The translations under genes were made by a program, and so were the position numbers. The notes beneath the pieces are model-generated. The model was not told where the DNA came from and searched no databases. It was given only the letters and a program-made list of their open reading frames with translations. This document shows positions 25,502 through 34,966 of a stretch of DNA of 64,000 nt, in pieces (position 1 is the first letter of the stretch; each line of letters starts with the position of its first letter). The stretch lies in the NCBI GenBank assembly GCA_003242895.1, contig QKMY01000059.1, positions 1-64,000 on the forward strand. Reading direction: 5' to 3'. Source of the DNA: Candidatus Margulisiibacteriota bacterium (lineage in GTDB: Bacteria; Margulisbacteria; Riflemargulisbacteria; GWF2-39-127).

Positions 25502-26707
25502 ATGGGATATCTTGAGCAATATAGAGAAATTGTTGGAGATGAAGTCATCGCCTTGCTGTACAAAAAAGCTCGTAAGCTTAATGGGAAACATATTGTACAT
25601 ATCAACTCTACTCATATGGGAGGCGGGGTAGCGGAAATGCTGGTCTCTCTGATCCCACTGATGAATGAACTCGGGATTGACACTGGATGGCGCGTATTGC
25701 ATGGTAATCCGGATTTTTTTCAGATTACCAAATCCTTTCATAATGGATTGCAGGGAGAAAGTATTAGCCTTAACGAAATAGAGAAAAAACTTTACACCCG
25801 GACAAATGAGTTTTTTTCCTCGTTTACGCACCTTGGGCATGATTTAGTTATTGTTCATGATCCGCAACCTTTAGCCTTGATTGACTTTTTTAAAAAACAT
25901 CAGCCGTGGTTGTGGCGGTGTCATATTGACCTCTCCCATCCTAACCAGGAGTTATGGGATTTTTTTAAGCGGTACATTATCCAATATGATCGAGTTATTG
26001 TTTCTAATGAGATTTATAAACAAAAAGATCTCCCGATAGACCAGCATATCCTTTATCCTGCTATCGATCCGCTTTCTTCTAAAAATAAAGAACTGAGTGA
26101 AGAAGAGATTGGAAATACAATAAAAAAATATGCACTACCAACGGATAAGCCAATTATTACACAGATTTCAAGATTTGATAAATGGAAGGACCCGGAAGGG
26201 GTTATCGATGTCTATAAACGGGTAAAAGAGACTATTGATTGCCGCTTGATATTATGTGGTAGCATGGCTTCGGATGATCCTGAAGGCATTGAAATATATG
26301 AAAGGGTAAGGACCAAAGCGCAGCACGATCCGGATATTATCCTTTTAACGATAGAGAACAATATTCTTGTTAACGTATTACAACGAATCTCTTCTGTTCT
26401 TATACAAAAATCTTTAAAAGAAGGTTTTGGGCTTACGGTAACGGAGGCATTGTGGAAGGGAACTCCGATTGTCGCGTCTAATATCGGAGGTATCCCAGTC
26501 CAAATCACAGACGGAGTTAATGGGTTTCTTTTGTACCCCAATGATATAGATGGTTTTGCCAATAAGATAATCCAGATACTCCAGAATCCGGACGTTGGAG
26601 CAAGTATGGCTGCAAATGGGAAAGAGACGGTGAAAAAGTATTTCTTAATGACGCGCCTATTGTCGGATTATTTGGAACTGCTTAGCGAGATGCTGCAAAG
26701 TCGATGA
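25502..26707 (+). CDS. GT4 glycosyltransferase, trehalose synthase (TreT)-like
   Basis: This 401-residue protein has a GT-B fold. The N-terminal HINSTHMGGGVAEMLVSLIPLMNELGIDTGWRVLHGNPDFF and HNGLQG are characteristic of TreT-type enzymes, which join an NDP-glucose to glucose to make trehalose. The C-terminal donor-binding block is ISSVLIQKSLKEGFGLTVTEALWKGTPIVASNIGGIPVQI, with the retaining EGFGLTVTEA motif. I chose ATG 25502 because GGGGG lies six bases before it; the frame is open from 25430. The exact acceptor is not certain. A TATAAT hexamer lies at 25426-25431. Confidence 0.82.
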   Translation: MGYLEQYREIVGDEVIALLYKKARKLNGKHIVHINSTHMGGGVAEMLVSLIPLMNELGIDTGWRVLHGNPDFFQITKSFHNGLQGESISLNEIEKKLYTRTNEFFSSFTHLGHDLVIVHDPQPLALIDFFKKHQPWLWRCHIDLSHPNQELWDFFKRYIIQYDRVIVSNEIYKQKDLPIDQHILYPAIDPLSSKNKELSEEEIGNTIKKYALPTDKPIITQISRFDKWKDPEGVIDVYKRVKETIDCRLILCGSMASDDPEGIEIYERVRTKAQHDPDIILLTIENNILVNVLQRISSVLIQKSLKEGFGLTVTEALWKGTPIVASNIGGIPVQITDGVNGFLLYPNDIDGFANKIIQILQNPDVGASMAANGKETVKKYFLMTRLLSDYLELLSEMLQSR

Positions 26708-27089
26708 AGATAATCTGTTAATTAGGTGATTAAGTTTGCCTTTAATGGGTTTACTGTATAATATAGATAGATATGGATAATATAAATACAATTATGAGTA
26801 TAGGGAACTCAGGATTAATTTAAGGATATTTATATAACAATTTAATGATGGAAGTGCCTGCTTTGTGTGTGCGATGGTTCAATTAGAAGATAAGGTATTT
26901 ATAGTATTATGAACTAGATAGAAGCAACTGCAATATTGAAATTAAGCAGATAGCTAAAGGAAAAAATAAAGATGTTTGATGCGCTTAAAGCAGTTGAATC
27001 TCAACTGTAAATAGTGTATAGTAGGTATGAATTAATCTCTTTAATTCATAATATTTAGTATACTAACATAAAAAAAGAAGGGTTATTTG
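26708..27089. other. non-coding stretch before clpC with an inverted repeat at 27026-27050
   Basis: No gene of normal size is visible. A perfect ten-base inverted repeat, TATGAATTAA (27026-27035) / TTAATTCATA (27041-27050) with a five-base gap, lies 40 bases before the clpC start and could be a repressor operator. It does not match CtsR or CIRCE sites. A 12-codon frame with a ribosome binding site (26971-27009, MFDALKAVESQL) contains the inverted repeat CAGTTGA/TCAACTG at its end; I do not call it a gene. Confidence 0.4.
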
Positions 27090-29534
27090 ATGTTTTCAAG
27101 ATTTACACAAAAAGCGATTCACGCAATTATGCTTGCGCAGGAAGAAGCCAAGCAATTCCGTCACAATAGTGTTGGAACTGAGCATATATTACTCGGTATT
27201 CTTGAGCAGGGTGATAATGTGGTTATTCAATTTTTGTCAGAATTGGGTATTTCTCCGGAAACAATCCGCTCTAAAATAGAAGAAAAAATTGAGTATGGGA
27301 AAGAGACTGATCAGCCCGAAAATATCCCATTTACGCCTCAGGTCAAGCAAGTTCTTGGATATTCCTGGGATGAAGCTCGACAACTTGGGCATAGTTATGT
27401 GAGTGTCGAGCATGTTTTTCTTGCACTATTACGTGAGCAGACCGGTATTGCCGCAAAAGTTATGCATGAATTAGGGATTTCTGCTTCAACTACCAGGGAA
27501 GTTATCTTTAGGCTGCTTGGTGAAAAAGTTGAAAACCCAGAGGTTCCTAAAAAGAAAACCGATACACCAACCCTGGATGCTTTTGGCCGCGATCTTACCT
27601 GGTTTGCAGAAAAGGCGAAGCTCGATCCGGTTATCGGAAGAGAGCGTGAGATTGAAAGAATAATCCAGATACTCAGCAGAAGGACAAAAAATAACCCTGT
27701 TTTGACCGGCGAAGCAGGTGTTGGTAAAACAGCTATTGTTGAAGGATTGGCCCAGAAGATTATTGAGGGAAAAATTCCTCCGACGCTCAAGGGAAAACGA
27801 GTTATTGCCCTGGATTTGGGATTGCTGGTTGCCGGCACAAAATATCGAGGTGAATTCGAAGAGCGCATCAAAAAGATAATGGCTGAAATCTCTAAAGCTG
27901 GGAACATCATACTTTTTATTGATGAACTCCATACAATTATTGGTACCGGAAGTACGGAAGGAAGTCTGGATGCTGCCAATATATTGAAGCCGGCTCTGTC
28001 TCGTGGTGAGTTGCAATGTATAGGTGCAACTACATTGAACGAATACAGGAAGTCGATAGAAGGTGATGCAGCGCTGGAAAGAAGATTCCAGTCTGTTATG
28101 GTAGAGGCGCCAACTGCAGATCAAACTTTAGAGATACTAAGAGGTATCAGGAAAAGATATGAAGATTACCATAAGGTTGAAATATCTGATGAAGCCTTAG
28201 AGGCAGCAGTTAATTTATCAATGCGATATATTACAGATCGCCAATTGCCTGATAAAGCGGTTGATTTGATTGACGAAGCAGCTTCAAAGGTCATGTTGCT
28301 TTCTTCTGACCTTCCTCAAGAGCTTAAGGAGCTTCATTCGAAGCTGGAGTCAATTAATGCTAAAAAACAGACGGCAATAAGAAAGCAGAATTTTGAAATG
28401 GCTTCGGTATTACGTGATGAAGAGAATCTTATTCGTGAAAGTATTAAGCGAATGCCGACGCAGACGAAATCAAATATTGCGGAAAGAATTGTTACTGCCG
28501 AAAATGTTGCCGAGATCGTCTCAGTATGGACTGGTGTTCCGGTTGTGCAATTGACGGAAGAAGAAACGTCCCGACTTCTTGGAATGGAAGTTAAAATCAA
28601 AGAACGTATTATTGGCCAGGATAAGGCGATAACCGCACTTGCGAAAGCAGTAAGAAGAGCAAAAGCCGGACTCAAAGATCCAAAGAGGCCGACTGGTTCG
28701 TTTCTGTTCCTTGGACCATCGGGTGTAGGGAAGAGTGAACTTGCCAAAGTCCTTGCTGGGTTTATGTTTGGGAGTGAAGATGCTATCGTTCGTATTGATA
28801 TGTCAGAATACACTGAGAAGCATACAACTTCGCGATTAATCGGTTCTCCTCCGGGATATGTAGGGTATGATGAAGGCGGGCAGTTAACCGAGCCTATACG
28901 AAGAAAGCCTTATTCTATTGTTCTTTTTGATGAGGTTGAGAAAGCTAGCCCTGAAGTTGTTAATCTTTTGCTTCAGGTATTAGAAGATGGACGGCTTACT
29001 GATTCCACCGGGAGGGCCGTAAATTTTAAAAATACTGTAATCATTATGACCTCAAATGTCGGTGCTAAATTTATTGAAAAATCTACCAGCTTTGGATTTA
29101 AACAAAGCGGTAACAAAGACGATGCCGATTATCAGAAGATGAAAGAGCGAATTCAAGATGAATTAAGACGAGAATTCAGACCGGAATTTCTTAACAGGAT
29201 TGATGATACTGTCATTTTCAGGTCACTTTCGAAGGAAGATATTAAACAGATTGTTGATGTTATGCTGGGTGACCTCAGAAAAAGGATCCAGGCTAAGAAG
29301 TTGATCCTGGAGCTTGATGAAAAAGCGAAAGATGTTCTTTCGGATAAAGGTTACGATCCTCATCATGGAGCTCGGCCTTTGAGACGAACGATTCAGGAAT
29401 TAATTGAAGATCCTATGGCGGATATGCTTCTCTCTAACCAGATTAAAGAGAATGAAATAGTTGAAGCAACTGGCCTTGATGGCAAGATAACCTTCAATGT
29501 AAAAAAAGAAAAAAAAGTTAAAGTGAAGAAATAG
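27090..29534 (+). CDS. clpC: ATP-dependent Clp protease ATPase subunit ClpC
   Basis: ClpC is a hexameric AAA+ unfoldase that feeds substrates to ClpP. Domains in order: Clp-N repeats (about 1-145), AAA+ domain 1 with Walker A GEAGVGKTA and Walker B FIDELHTIIG, a UVR motif in the middle coiled coil (ELHSKLESINAKKQTAIRKQNFEMASVLRDEE), AAA+ domain 2 with GPSGVGKSE and VLFDEVEKA, and the ClpB-type C domain. The UVR motif separates ClpC from ClpA and ClpB. The product is 814 residues from ATG 27090, with GAAGGG at the right distance; a TTG three bases earlier is open. No clpP or mcsAB is adjacent. radA follows after six bases. Confidence 0.97.
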   Translation: MFSRFTQKAIHAIMLAQEEAKQFRHNSVGTEHILLGILEQGDNVVIQFLSELGISPETIRSKIEEKIEYGKETDQPENIPFTPQVKQVLGYSWDEARQLGHSYVSVEHVFLALLREQTGIAAKVMHELGISASTTREVIFRLLGEKVENPEVPKKKTDTPTLDAFGRDLTWFAEKAKLDPVIGREREIERIIQILSRRTKNNPVLTGEAGVGKTAIVEGLAQKIIEGKIPPTLKGKRVIALDLGLLVAGTKYRGEFEERIKKIMAEISKAGNIILFIDELHTIIGTGSTEGSLDAANILKPALSRGELQCIGATTLNEYRKSIEGDAALERRFQSVMVEAPTADQTLEILRGIRKRYEDYHKVEISDEALEAAVNLSMRYITDRQLPDKAVDLIDEAASKVMLLSSDLPQELKELHSKLESINAKKQTAIRKQNFEMASVLRDEENLIRESIKRMPTQTKSNIAERIVTAENVAEIVSVWTGVPVVQLTEEETSRLLGMEVKIKERIIGQDKAITALAKAVRRAKAGLKDPKRPTGSFLFLGPSGVGKSELAKVLAGFMFGSEDAIVRIDMSEYTEKHTTSRLIGSPPGYVGYDEGGQLTEPIRRKPYSIVLFDEVEKASPEVVNLLLQVLEDGRLTDSTGRAVNFKNTVIIMTSNVGAKFIEKSTSFGFKQSGNKDDADYQKMKERIQDELRREFRPEFLNRIDDTVIFRSLSKEDIKQIVDVMLGDLRKRIQAKKLILELDEKAKDVLSDKGYDPHHGARPLRRTIQELIEDPMADMLLSNQIKENEIVEATGLDGKITFNVKKEKKVKVKK

Positions 29535-29540
29535 TTTTTA

Positions 29541-30917
29541 ATGAAAAAAAATGTTCAATTTATATGCCAGGAATGTGGATCTGTTTTTCCTCGTTGGGTT
29601 GGACGTTGTTCTGAATGTGGAACGTGGAACAGTATTATCGAAGAGATAGTTCAAAGTAATCCAAAACTTGCTTCCATGAATGTTGAGCGTAACAGGATCC
29701 AGTCTTTGGAGAGCATCGAAATCTCCCCGCTGCAAAGAACTTCTACAAATATTGATGAGTTCGACAGAGTAGTTGGCGGTGGCATTGTCAAAGGAAGTGT
29801 TATCCTTTTAGGTGGGGACCCTGGTATAGGAAAATCCACGATCTGCCTGCAACTTTGTGCGAATTTAACCATGAATAACCTTTCCGTGCTCTATGTGTCC
29901 GGTGAGGAATCGTATGAGCAGATAAAGATGCGAGGCGATCGGCTGTCTGTTAACAGGAGCGGGGGCCTAGATATATTGTGTGAGACTGATACCGACAATA
30001 TTATTGCGAGTGTTAAAGAGAGTGTCTACAACCTCATTGTTATTGATTCTATCCAGACATTATCCTGTGAAGATATTAATTCCCCGCCGGGAAGTGTAAG
30101 CCAGCTTCGTGAGAATACGGCTAAGATAGTGAGCTTTGCTAAAACCAGAAATATCCCGGTTATTATTATCGGTCATGTTAATAAGGAAGGGGTTATAGCC
30201 GGGCCTAAAATAATTGAACATATGGTTGATACTGTGCTATATTTCGAAGGCCAGGCTACCAGAGGGTTCCGCATTATCCGGGCTATCAAGAACCGATTCG
30301 GGTCAACAAATGAGATTGGTATTTTTGAAATGGATAGTTCAGGACTAAAGCCGGTCTCGAATCCTTCCCATTATTTCCTTACCAATGAAGATAACGAATT
30401 TTTCCCTGGAAGTATTACTGTCGCCGCGATGGAAGGGACAAGGCCAATATTACACGAAATACAAGCTCTGGTATCCTACTGTCCGTTCGGAATACCTCGC
30501 CGGACCACTATGGGCATCGATTCAATAAAACTGTCCATTATCGTTGCCGTTCTTGAGAAGCGCATCGGGCTTAAGCTACAGAATCAGGATGTTATTGTGA
30601 AGGTAGTCGGAGGCGTTAAAATTGACGATCCGGCATGTGATCTCGCTGTGGCTTGCGCAATCTATTCCAGCTTTAAGAATGTCTCATTGCCCAAAGACCT
30701 GATATTAGCCGGAGAGCTTGGTCTTGCAGGAGAACTCAGAAATATTGCTTATCTGGACGCGCGGCTACAGGAAGTCGATAAGTTAGGAATAACTTCCGCT
30801 ATTGTGCCTAAGCAAAAAAATAAAATCCCCAATGCCTCTTCTCTGCGAATTATTGAATGCGCAACGCTTTCTGAAGTTATTTCAAATTTAGAGCAGTCTA
30901 TAGCCCTCTCCAATTGA
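29541..30917 (+). CDS. radA: DNA repair protein RadA (Sms)
   Basis: RadA is a DnaB-like helicase that promotes branch migration in recombination. The N-terminal zinc finger is FICQECGSVFPRWVGRCSECGTW (Cys pairs CxxC...CxxC). The RecA-like core has Walker A GGDPGIGKST and a KNRFG motif (AIKNRFGSTNEIGIFEM). The Lon-protease-like C domain runs from KVVGGVKIDDPACDLAVACAIY. The 458 residues are normal. The six-base distance to clpC and the clpC-radA order match the arrangement known in Firmicutes. It has no obvious ribosome binding site of its own. Confidence 0.97.
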   Translation: MKKNVQFICQECGSVFPRWVGRCSECGTWNSIIEEIVQSNPKLASMNVERNRIQSLESIEISPLQRTSTNIDEFDRVVGGGIVKGSVILLGGDPGIGKSTICLQLCANLTMNNLSVLYVSGEESYEQIKMRGDRLSVNRSGGLDILCETDTDNIIASVKESVYNLIVIDSIQTLSCEDINSPPGSVSQLRENTAKIVSFAKTRNIPVIIIGHVNKEGVIAGPKIIEHMVDTVLYFEGQATRGFRIIRAIKNRFGSTNEIGIFEMDSSGLKPVSNPSHYFLTNEDNEFFPGSITVAAMEGTRPILHEIQALVSYCPFGIPRRTTMGIDSIKLSIIVAVLEKRIGLKLQNQDVIVKVVGGVKIDDPACDLAVACAIYSSFKNVSLPKDLILAGELGLAGELRNIAYLDARLQEVDKLGITSAIVPKQKNKIPNASSLRIIECATLSEVISNLEQSIALSN

Positions 30918-30986
30918 TGGGCAGCGTGAGCTGCTTATGTTCCCGGATACTTTTTTCTTAAATCATCGCGATAATCTTGCACTTCC

Positions 30987-31270
30987 TGTGGATAAAACAG
31001 ATATTTTGTTGATAACTTGTGTATTTTGCAATGTCGGATGTTTGTCAATATCATTTTTTTTCTTGCTGTTGTTGGTGTTGGCTAGATACTCACAGTATAT
31101 TTGTAGTTTTCCACATTTTTTGGGTGCTTATCCACAGGGAATTAACATTATTCTTTTTAGAGGTAATATTTTTCTAATAAAATGGGCAATTTTATAAAAT
31201 TATTTGGTCTTTTTTCCTGTTTTATTATTTTTAATTTGGTAATTTAACCTTGCATTTTATATATTATTTT
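30987..31270. other. candidate replication origin: DnaA-box cluster next to AT-rich DNA
   Basis: In the 437-base gap after radA, two perfect DnaA boxes (30987-30995 on the minus strand, 31128-31136 on the plus strand, TTATCCACA) and two with one mismatch (31007-31015 minus, TTATCAACA; 31107-31115 plus, TTTTCCACA) occur within 150 bases, with the outer pair facing each other. The sequence from 31141 to about 31290 is almost all A and T, as a DNA-unwinding element would be. dnaA is not in the window. No gene is supported in 30918-31354. Confidence 0.45.
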
Positions 31271-31354
31271 TATATAGTACTAATGTAACGATAGTTTAGC
31301 TGAAGAGTATAGTGTTTTTTAATAAAATATTAAGTTAGGAAAGGATCAATCAAA

Positions 31355-32593
31355 ATGATGAGTTTGATAAAAAAGATGCTGATGCTGATGAGTATAGTTG
31401 TTTTTGTCCCATCTCTTATTCTTGCGGAGACATTTTACGTGATAGATGATTTTAATGATATGGATTTTGCCTTTGATAATGCAAAAGTTCCAGGCTGGTT
31501 TGCTTTTGACGGAGGCAATCCTACCATTAAGCCAGTCAGTAAGACTACCACTAACAAGTTTTCTACAGCGGCAGGGAAATCGTATTTACATATTCAAGGA
31601 AAAACAAGTAATAATGATTGGTATATTGGCGGTATAGGCCGGGATTTAAAAAAAGATATATCTGATTATTCGGCTATTCAAGTTTTAGTATACGGAAATG
31701 GAAAAAATGCTGGAAAGTTTACTGTTCAAATCTATGATGATGATGATAAGAGCGGCAAGCTAGAACAAGATGATAAATATGTGGCCTTAAATGATGATCA
31801 GTTCGAATATGAGCAGGAAATTACCTGGGAAGGCTGGCGGTTAATTACGATACCTCTTGTTGAGTTCAAGGATAAAAATCCCAAAGTTGGAACTAATGGG
31901 TTGAATCCGGATAAGCTATTGAGGATTCAGGTTATATTCTTGCCGACTATCAAGGGCGGGGGAATTAATTTGGGACTTGATAATATCAAATTCATTGATG
32001 AAGAGAATAAATCCAAGCAATTGGTAGTAGATGATTTCGAAGATGGTTCTTTGCTTAATAATTTTGAAAAGAAGGAATCTTGGTGGACTTTTGGAGCGCT
32101 GAATTTGAAAGTTGATTCTGACGATAGCGATGATCCAATGACCTCAAACACGGGAAAAGGCATACTTAAAATAACCGGGAAAACAAATGAATGGTATATT
32201 GGTGGGTTTGGGAAATATCTGGCTATTGATGCCTCTGTGTATAAAAAAGTGCAAATGATGATATTTGGTACTGGTAAAGACAGCGGTCTTGTTCAGGTAG
32301 AGATGTATGATGATGATAAAGGTAGTCCACAGATGGACCAGGACAAGAATTTTAATCCGATCTATGATGACAAATGGGTTGCCAAAGTTCCTGTTACCTG
32401 GACGGGCTGGAAGTTAGTGAACATACCTTTTTACAAATTTCAGGATCTTAACAAAACTGTTGGAGATAATGTTTTTAACCTCGATCAAAAAGACGGTCAT
32501 TCAGGACTTCTCCATTTTCAGGTTATTGTGAATGCGACGAAGAAAGATGGTATTGCGAACATAGCTCTCGATAATATCAAATTAGTTCCTTAA
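31355..32593 (+). CDS. secreted protein with two tandem CBM/CIA30-type jelly-roll domains
   Basis: A signal peptide (residues 1-24, LMSIVVFVPSLILA) is followed by two homologous domains of about 180-190 residues. Both begin VDDFxD, have NDWYIGG or NEWYIGG, then YGNGK or FGTGK, a DDD calcium-type loop, a W-x-GW strand (WEGWRLITIPL, WTGWKLVNIPF), FKDKN or FQDLN followed by VGTN or VGDN, and end with LDNIK. This is the pattern of CBM11/CIA30-like galactose-binding folds. No catalytic domain is present. It is rich in Asp and probably binds calcium and a glycan at the surface. A strong terminator follows. The family assignment is by pattern only. Confidence 0.8.
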   Translation: MMSLIKKMLMLMSIVVFVPSLILAETFYVIDDFNDMDFAFDNAKVPGWFAFDGGNPTIKPVSKTTTNKFSTAAGKSYLHIQGKTSNNDWYIGGIGRDLKKDISDYSAIQVLVYGNGKNAGKFTVQIYDDDDKSGKLEQDDKYVALNDDQFEYEQEITWEGWRLITIPLVEFKDKNPKVGTNGLNPDKLLRIQVIFLPTIKGGGINLGLDNIKFIDEENKSKQLVVDDFEDGSLLNNFEKKESWWTFGALNLKVDSDDSDDPMTSNTGKGILKITGKTNEWYIGGFGKYLAIDASVYKKVQMMIFGTGKDSGLVQVEMYDDDKGSPQMDQDKNFNPIYDDKWVAKVPVTWTGWKLVNIPFYKFQDLNKTVGDNVFNLDQKDGHSGLLHFQVIVNATKKDGIANIALDNIKLVP

Positions 32594-32621
32594 TCGAGTA
32601 AATAATTAAGTAATTACCTTG

Positions 32622-32647
32622 AACCCCGCAAGCTTCTGCGGGGTTTT
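32622..32647 (+). terminator. intrinsic terminator
   Basis: AACCCCGC (32622-32629) and GCGGGGTT (32638-32645) form a perfect eight-base-pair stem with an eight-base loop, and the transcript ends in TTTT. It lies 29 bases after the stop of the double jelly-roll protein. The remaining sequence to 32780 holds nothing recognisable. Confidence 0.88.
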
Positions 32648-32780
32648 AGCTATTAGTAACTCACCTGGCGTAATACGTGGTCACTTGCATCTCCGATTTT
32701 TCAACCTGCCACATTCAGCTTTCGAATAGAGGGTTATTTAGAGAAGCCTCAGTTTGAGTTTTTATCAGGAAAATTCCGTC

Positions 32781-33929
32781 TTAACGTATCGAATAGACCA
32801 TAGGAACAAACGGCACCGGCATGAATAAGTCGCTGTTATTCTCATTATAGCAATTCACAGGAGTATAGAACCGGTTATCGTAACGTATTGTGAGCTTACT
32901 GCCTTCTGCGATCGTAATATTATTTGAAGCCACCGCGCATCCAACGAGCTGATAAGCGTGCGGATGCGACCATGTGATATCATTTGCGCTGTAAAGCATG
33001 GCATGAATGATGTGCGAATTTTCTCCGATTATTATATCCTGAAGAGACATGAGTGCTATCGAATTCGTATGATTTGTTTGTGAAGTGATGAGATCTCCAT
33101 TGATATGGACCCTTCCGGTAACAATGATAGTTCCGTGTCCATAAACAGAAATCTGTTTGCCTTTTAGGGTAAGGTCTCCGTTAATTTTTACTAGTGGCCC
33201 TAGGTTGTTAAAATCGATATCTTTTAACTCTTGATCGCCGGTTAAGGTTGTTGTATAGAGAGGATCAAATAATTTCCAAGAGGGCTCGTCCACTTTTATG
33301 CTCGCATAAGATTGTTTGCTTGATGACGGAGCGTTGGTTGCCGTAATTTCTTTCATTGAGAGCACTTCGCCAATTATTACTTCTGGGGGATTGTTTTTAA
33401 ATATTAAAGGGTTTTTACAGAACATATTGCCTCGGATATTGAGTGAAGAAATATTATAATCGAGTGAGTTAATTGTTCCGGCGTGGAGGGCATACTGAAA
33501 CTGATGTGGTGATAATGAAGTAACAACCTGGCCTTTTACAAGGACACGTTTGATAAGCTGGGGCCCAGCTTTTTCTATGAAGAAGATATTAAGGCTAATA
33601 GTACGTTCACAAGGAAGTCCACGTTCTACGGGTTTTATATGTGCCGTATACATAACTGGCCTTCCGAAGTTCGCTGATGGAAAGGTCTCCGAGATGTCTA
33701 ATTCTTGTGGGTTATTATTATTTATTGTATATTTAAGGCGGGCAATTGCGCTATCGATGGCAAATGAAGCGATGAGTTCATCATTATTGAGAGAAGCAGC
33801 TTTTGAGGAATAATAATTCAAGTACCATAAGGACATCCCGATGATACTGATGATGCCAACAATCAGCAGGGTCAGCGGCAGGATAAACCCTTTGTTATCA
33901 TTTTTCGGTACTAGCATTGAACGGCTCAT
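32781..33929 (-). CDS. PilX/GspK-like membrane-anchored pseudopilin-operon protein
   Basis: The N terminus has a prepilin-like anchor, NKGFILPLTLLIVGIISIIGMSLWYL, with a Gly-Phe cleavage point but no Glu at position 5, as in PilX and GspK minor pseudopilins. The rest of the 382 residues is beta-rich, with repeated short strands (VKINGDLTLKGKQISVYGHG, IIVTGRVHINGDLITSQ, HAMLYSANDITW, LVGCAVASNNITIAEGSKL) that suggest a right-handed beta-helix. It overlaps the next upstream gene by four bases (ATGA). Position after GspI- and GspJ-like genes matches the usual I-J-K order. It is the last gene of the operon. Confidence 0.7.
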   Translation of the reverse strand: MSRSMLVPKNDNKGFILPLTLLIVGIISIIGMSLWYLNYYSSKAASLNNDELIASFAIDSAIARLKYTINNNNPQELDISETFPSANFGRPVMYTAHIKPVERGLPCERTISLNIFFIEKAGPQLIKRVLVKGQVVTSLSPHQFQYALHAGTINSLDYNISSLNIRGNMFCKNPLIFKNNPPEVIIGEVLSMKEITATNAPSSSKQSYASIKVDEPSWKLFDPLYTTTLTGDQELKDIDFNNLGPLVKINGDLTLKGKQISVYGHGTIIVTGRVHINGDLITSQTNHTNSIALMSLQDIIIGENSHIIHAMLYSANDITWSHPHAYQLVGCAVASNNITIAEGSKLTIRYDNRFYTPVNCYNENNSDLFMPVPFVPMVYSIR

Positions 33930-34507
33930 TGTTGCTCTAGCTTTCTTATATTCCTTGGTTGTACGGCACCGGTACTATTAAGGGAGATCGATTTTTCGTT
34001 GATAAAGATTGAATAATTGACTATATTAGTCGTGGGCGAATATGTGAGTGAAGATTGCGGGTATGGGGCAATATTATAGAGCAGGACTGTGCCCTTGCCA
34101 TAATCTCTGTCGAGATTGAAAACGCCTTCATATCTCATTAATTTTGTTACCTTTCCGTGGTTCCGGGATGCATGCAGTGAGGTGTAAAGATAGTAACTTG
34201 CGGTAGAAACCAATTCATTTCTGCTTTCAATTAATATATCCGGAGTAGTAATGAATGCGCTTCTTTCGAGTTGTATGAACAGGGTCTGGTGATTACAGGT
34301 AATAATTGACGAAGCATTGTTTATATCATCATACATCAGTGCGGTTGTATTATTGAGTTGGTCTTCTCTGGAAACTACCGTGTACGATTCTTCCCATCGG
34401 TTTAAAAAGAACTTTAACGAGGCAAAGAGGACCGCGCTAGCGATAGAAATAATAAAAAGCGCTATCATCAATTCAATTATCGTGAAACCGTTTTTCTTTC
34501 TACTCAT
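33926..34507 (-). CDS. GspJ-like pseudopilin
   Basis: A class III prepilin leader (MSRKKNG / FTIIELMIALFIISIASAVLFASL) with the processing Gly and Glu5 is followed by a hydrophobic helix and a variable globular part, 193 residues in all. Such minor pseudopilins sit at the tip of the type II secretion pseudopilus or type IV pilus. Assignment as GspJ-like comes from its position between the GspI-like and PilX/GspK-like genes; the globular part alone is not diagnostic. The stop overlaps the next start. Confidence 0.72.
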   Translation of the reverse strand: MSRKKNGFTIIELMIALFIISIASAVLFASLKFFLNRWEESYTVVSREDQLNNTTALMYDDINNASSIITCNHQTLFIQLERSAFITTPDILIESRNELVSTASYYLYTSLHASRNHGKVTKLMRYEGVFNLDRDYGKGTVLLYNIAPYPQSSLTYSPTTNIVNYSIFINEKSISLNSTGAVQPRNIRKLEQQ

Positions 34508-34522
34508 ATTATCCTTTACTGC

Positions 34523-34915
34523 TCATCGGGTTATTATTTTTGATAATACAACATTTTCTGTTGCAACTGATGATCTCCAGGCAACTTTAACTGTTGCTTG
34601 TTTAAAGGGGGAAATTTCTGAAGAAAACTGCATCGTTTTTTTATCAATGTAATGGATTAGTGTAGTCGAGGTGAATACTTGATTTATTCTTGTATCTTTT
34701 TCTGGCATAATACCGATTTTGTCAAACGGGGAGTCTGACACTTTTTCAAGCAGGCTAGCTGCGATTAGATAGGCGTTGTTCTGGTCATTGAGACTTTGCT
34801 CGTAGTTTCCGATTGCGATGAAGAAAGAATATAAAGGGGTAATGATTATAGAAAGTAACGCAATCGTAATAATTACCTCTAACATAGAAAATCCACTGGT
34901 CCGATTATTTTTCAT
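34523..34915 (-). CDS. GspI/PilV-like pseudopilin
   Basis: A short prepilin: MKNNRTSG / FSMLEVIITIALLSIIITPLYSFFIAIG shows the processing Gly, Glu5 and hydrophobic helix. The 130-residue length fits GspI or PilV. I start at ATG 34915; the frame is open from a GTG at 34933, and neither has a clear ribosome binding site. A string of minor pseudopilins without a major GspG-type pilin is notable; the major subunit must be elsewhere. It is 15 bases upstream of the GspJ-like gene and 51 bases downstream of gspF. Confidence 0.75.
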   Translation of the reverse strand: MKNNRTSGFSMLEVIITIALLSIIITPLYSFFIAIGNYEQSLNDQNNAYLIAASLLEKVSDSPFDKIGIMPEKDTRINQVFTSTTLIHYIDKKTMQFSSEISPFKQATVKVAWRSSVATENVVLSKIITR

Positions 34916-34966
34916 AAATATTATTGTTTCCACTTGGGTTCTTTTTTATATTTTTTGAACATACTT

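Noticed and set aside
26971-27009. Twelve-codon frame with a ribosome binding site before clpC
   Set aside because: It is too short to judge, and a leader-peptide role would need Leu- or attenuator-type features that are not present.
27395-28124. Two long antisense frames over clpC
   Set aside because: clpC is unmistakable on the other strand and the antisense products show no domain.
30937-31197. Open frame of 86 codons after radA, rich in Phe and Leu
   Set aside because: It has no ribosome binding site and lies over the DnaA-box cluster; its composition is what AT-rich non-coding DNA gives.
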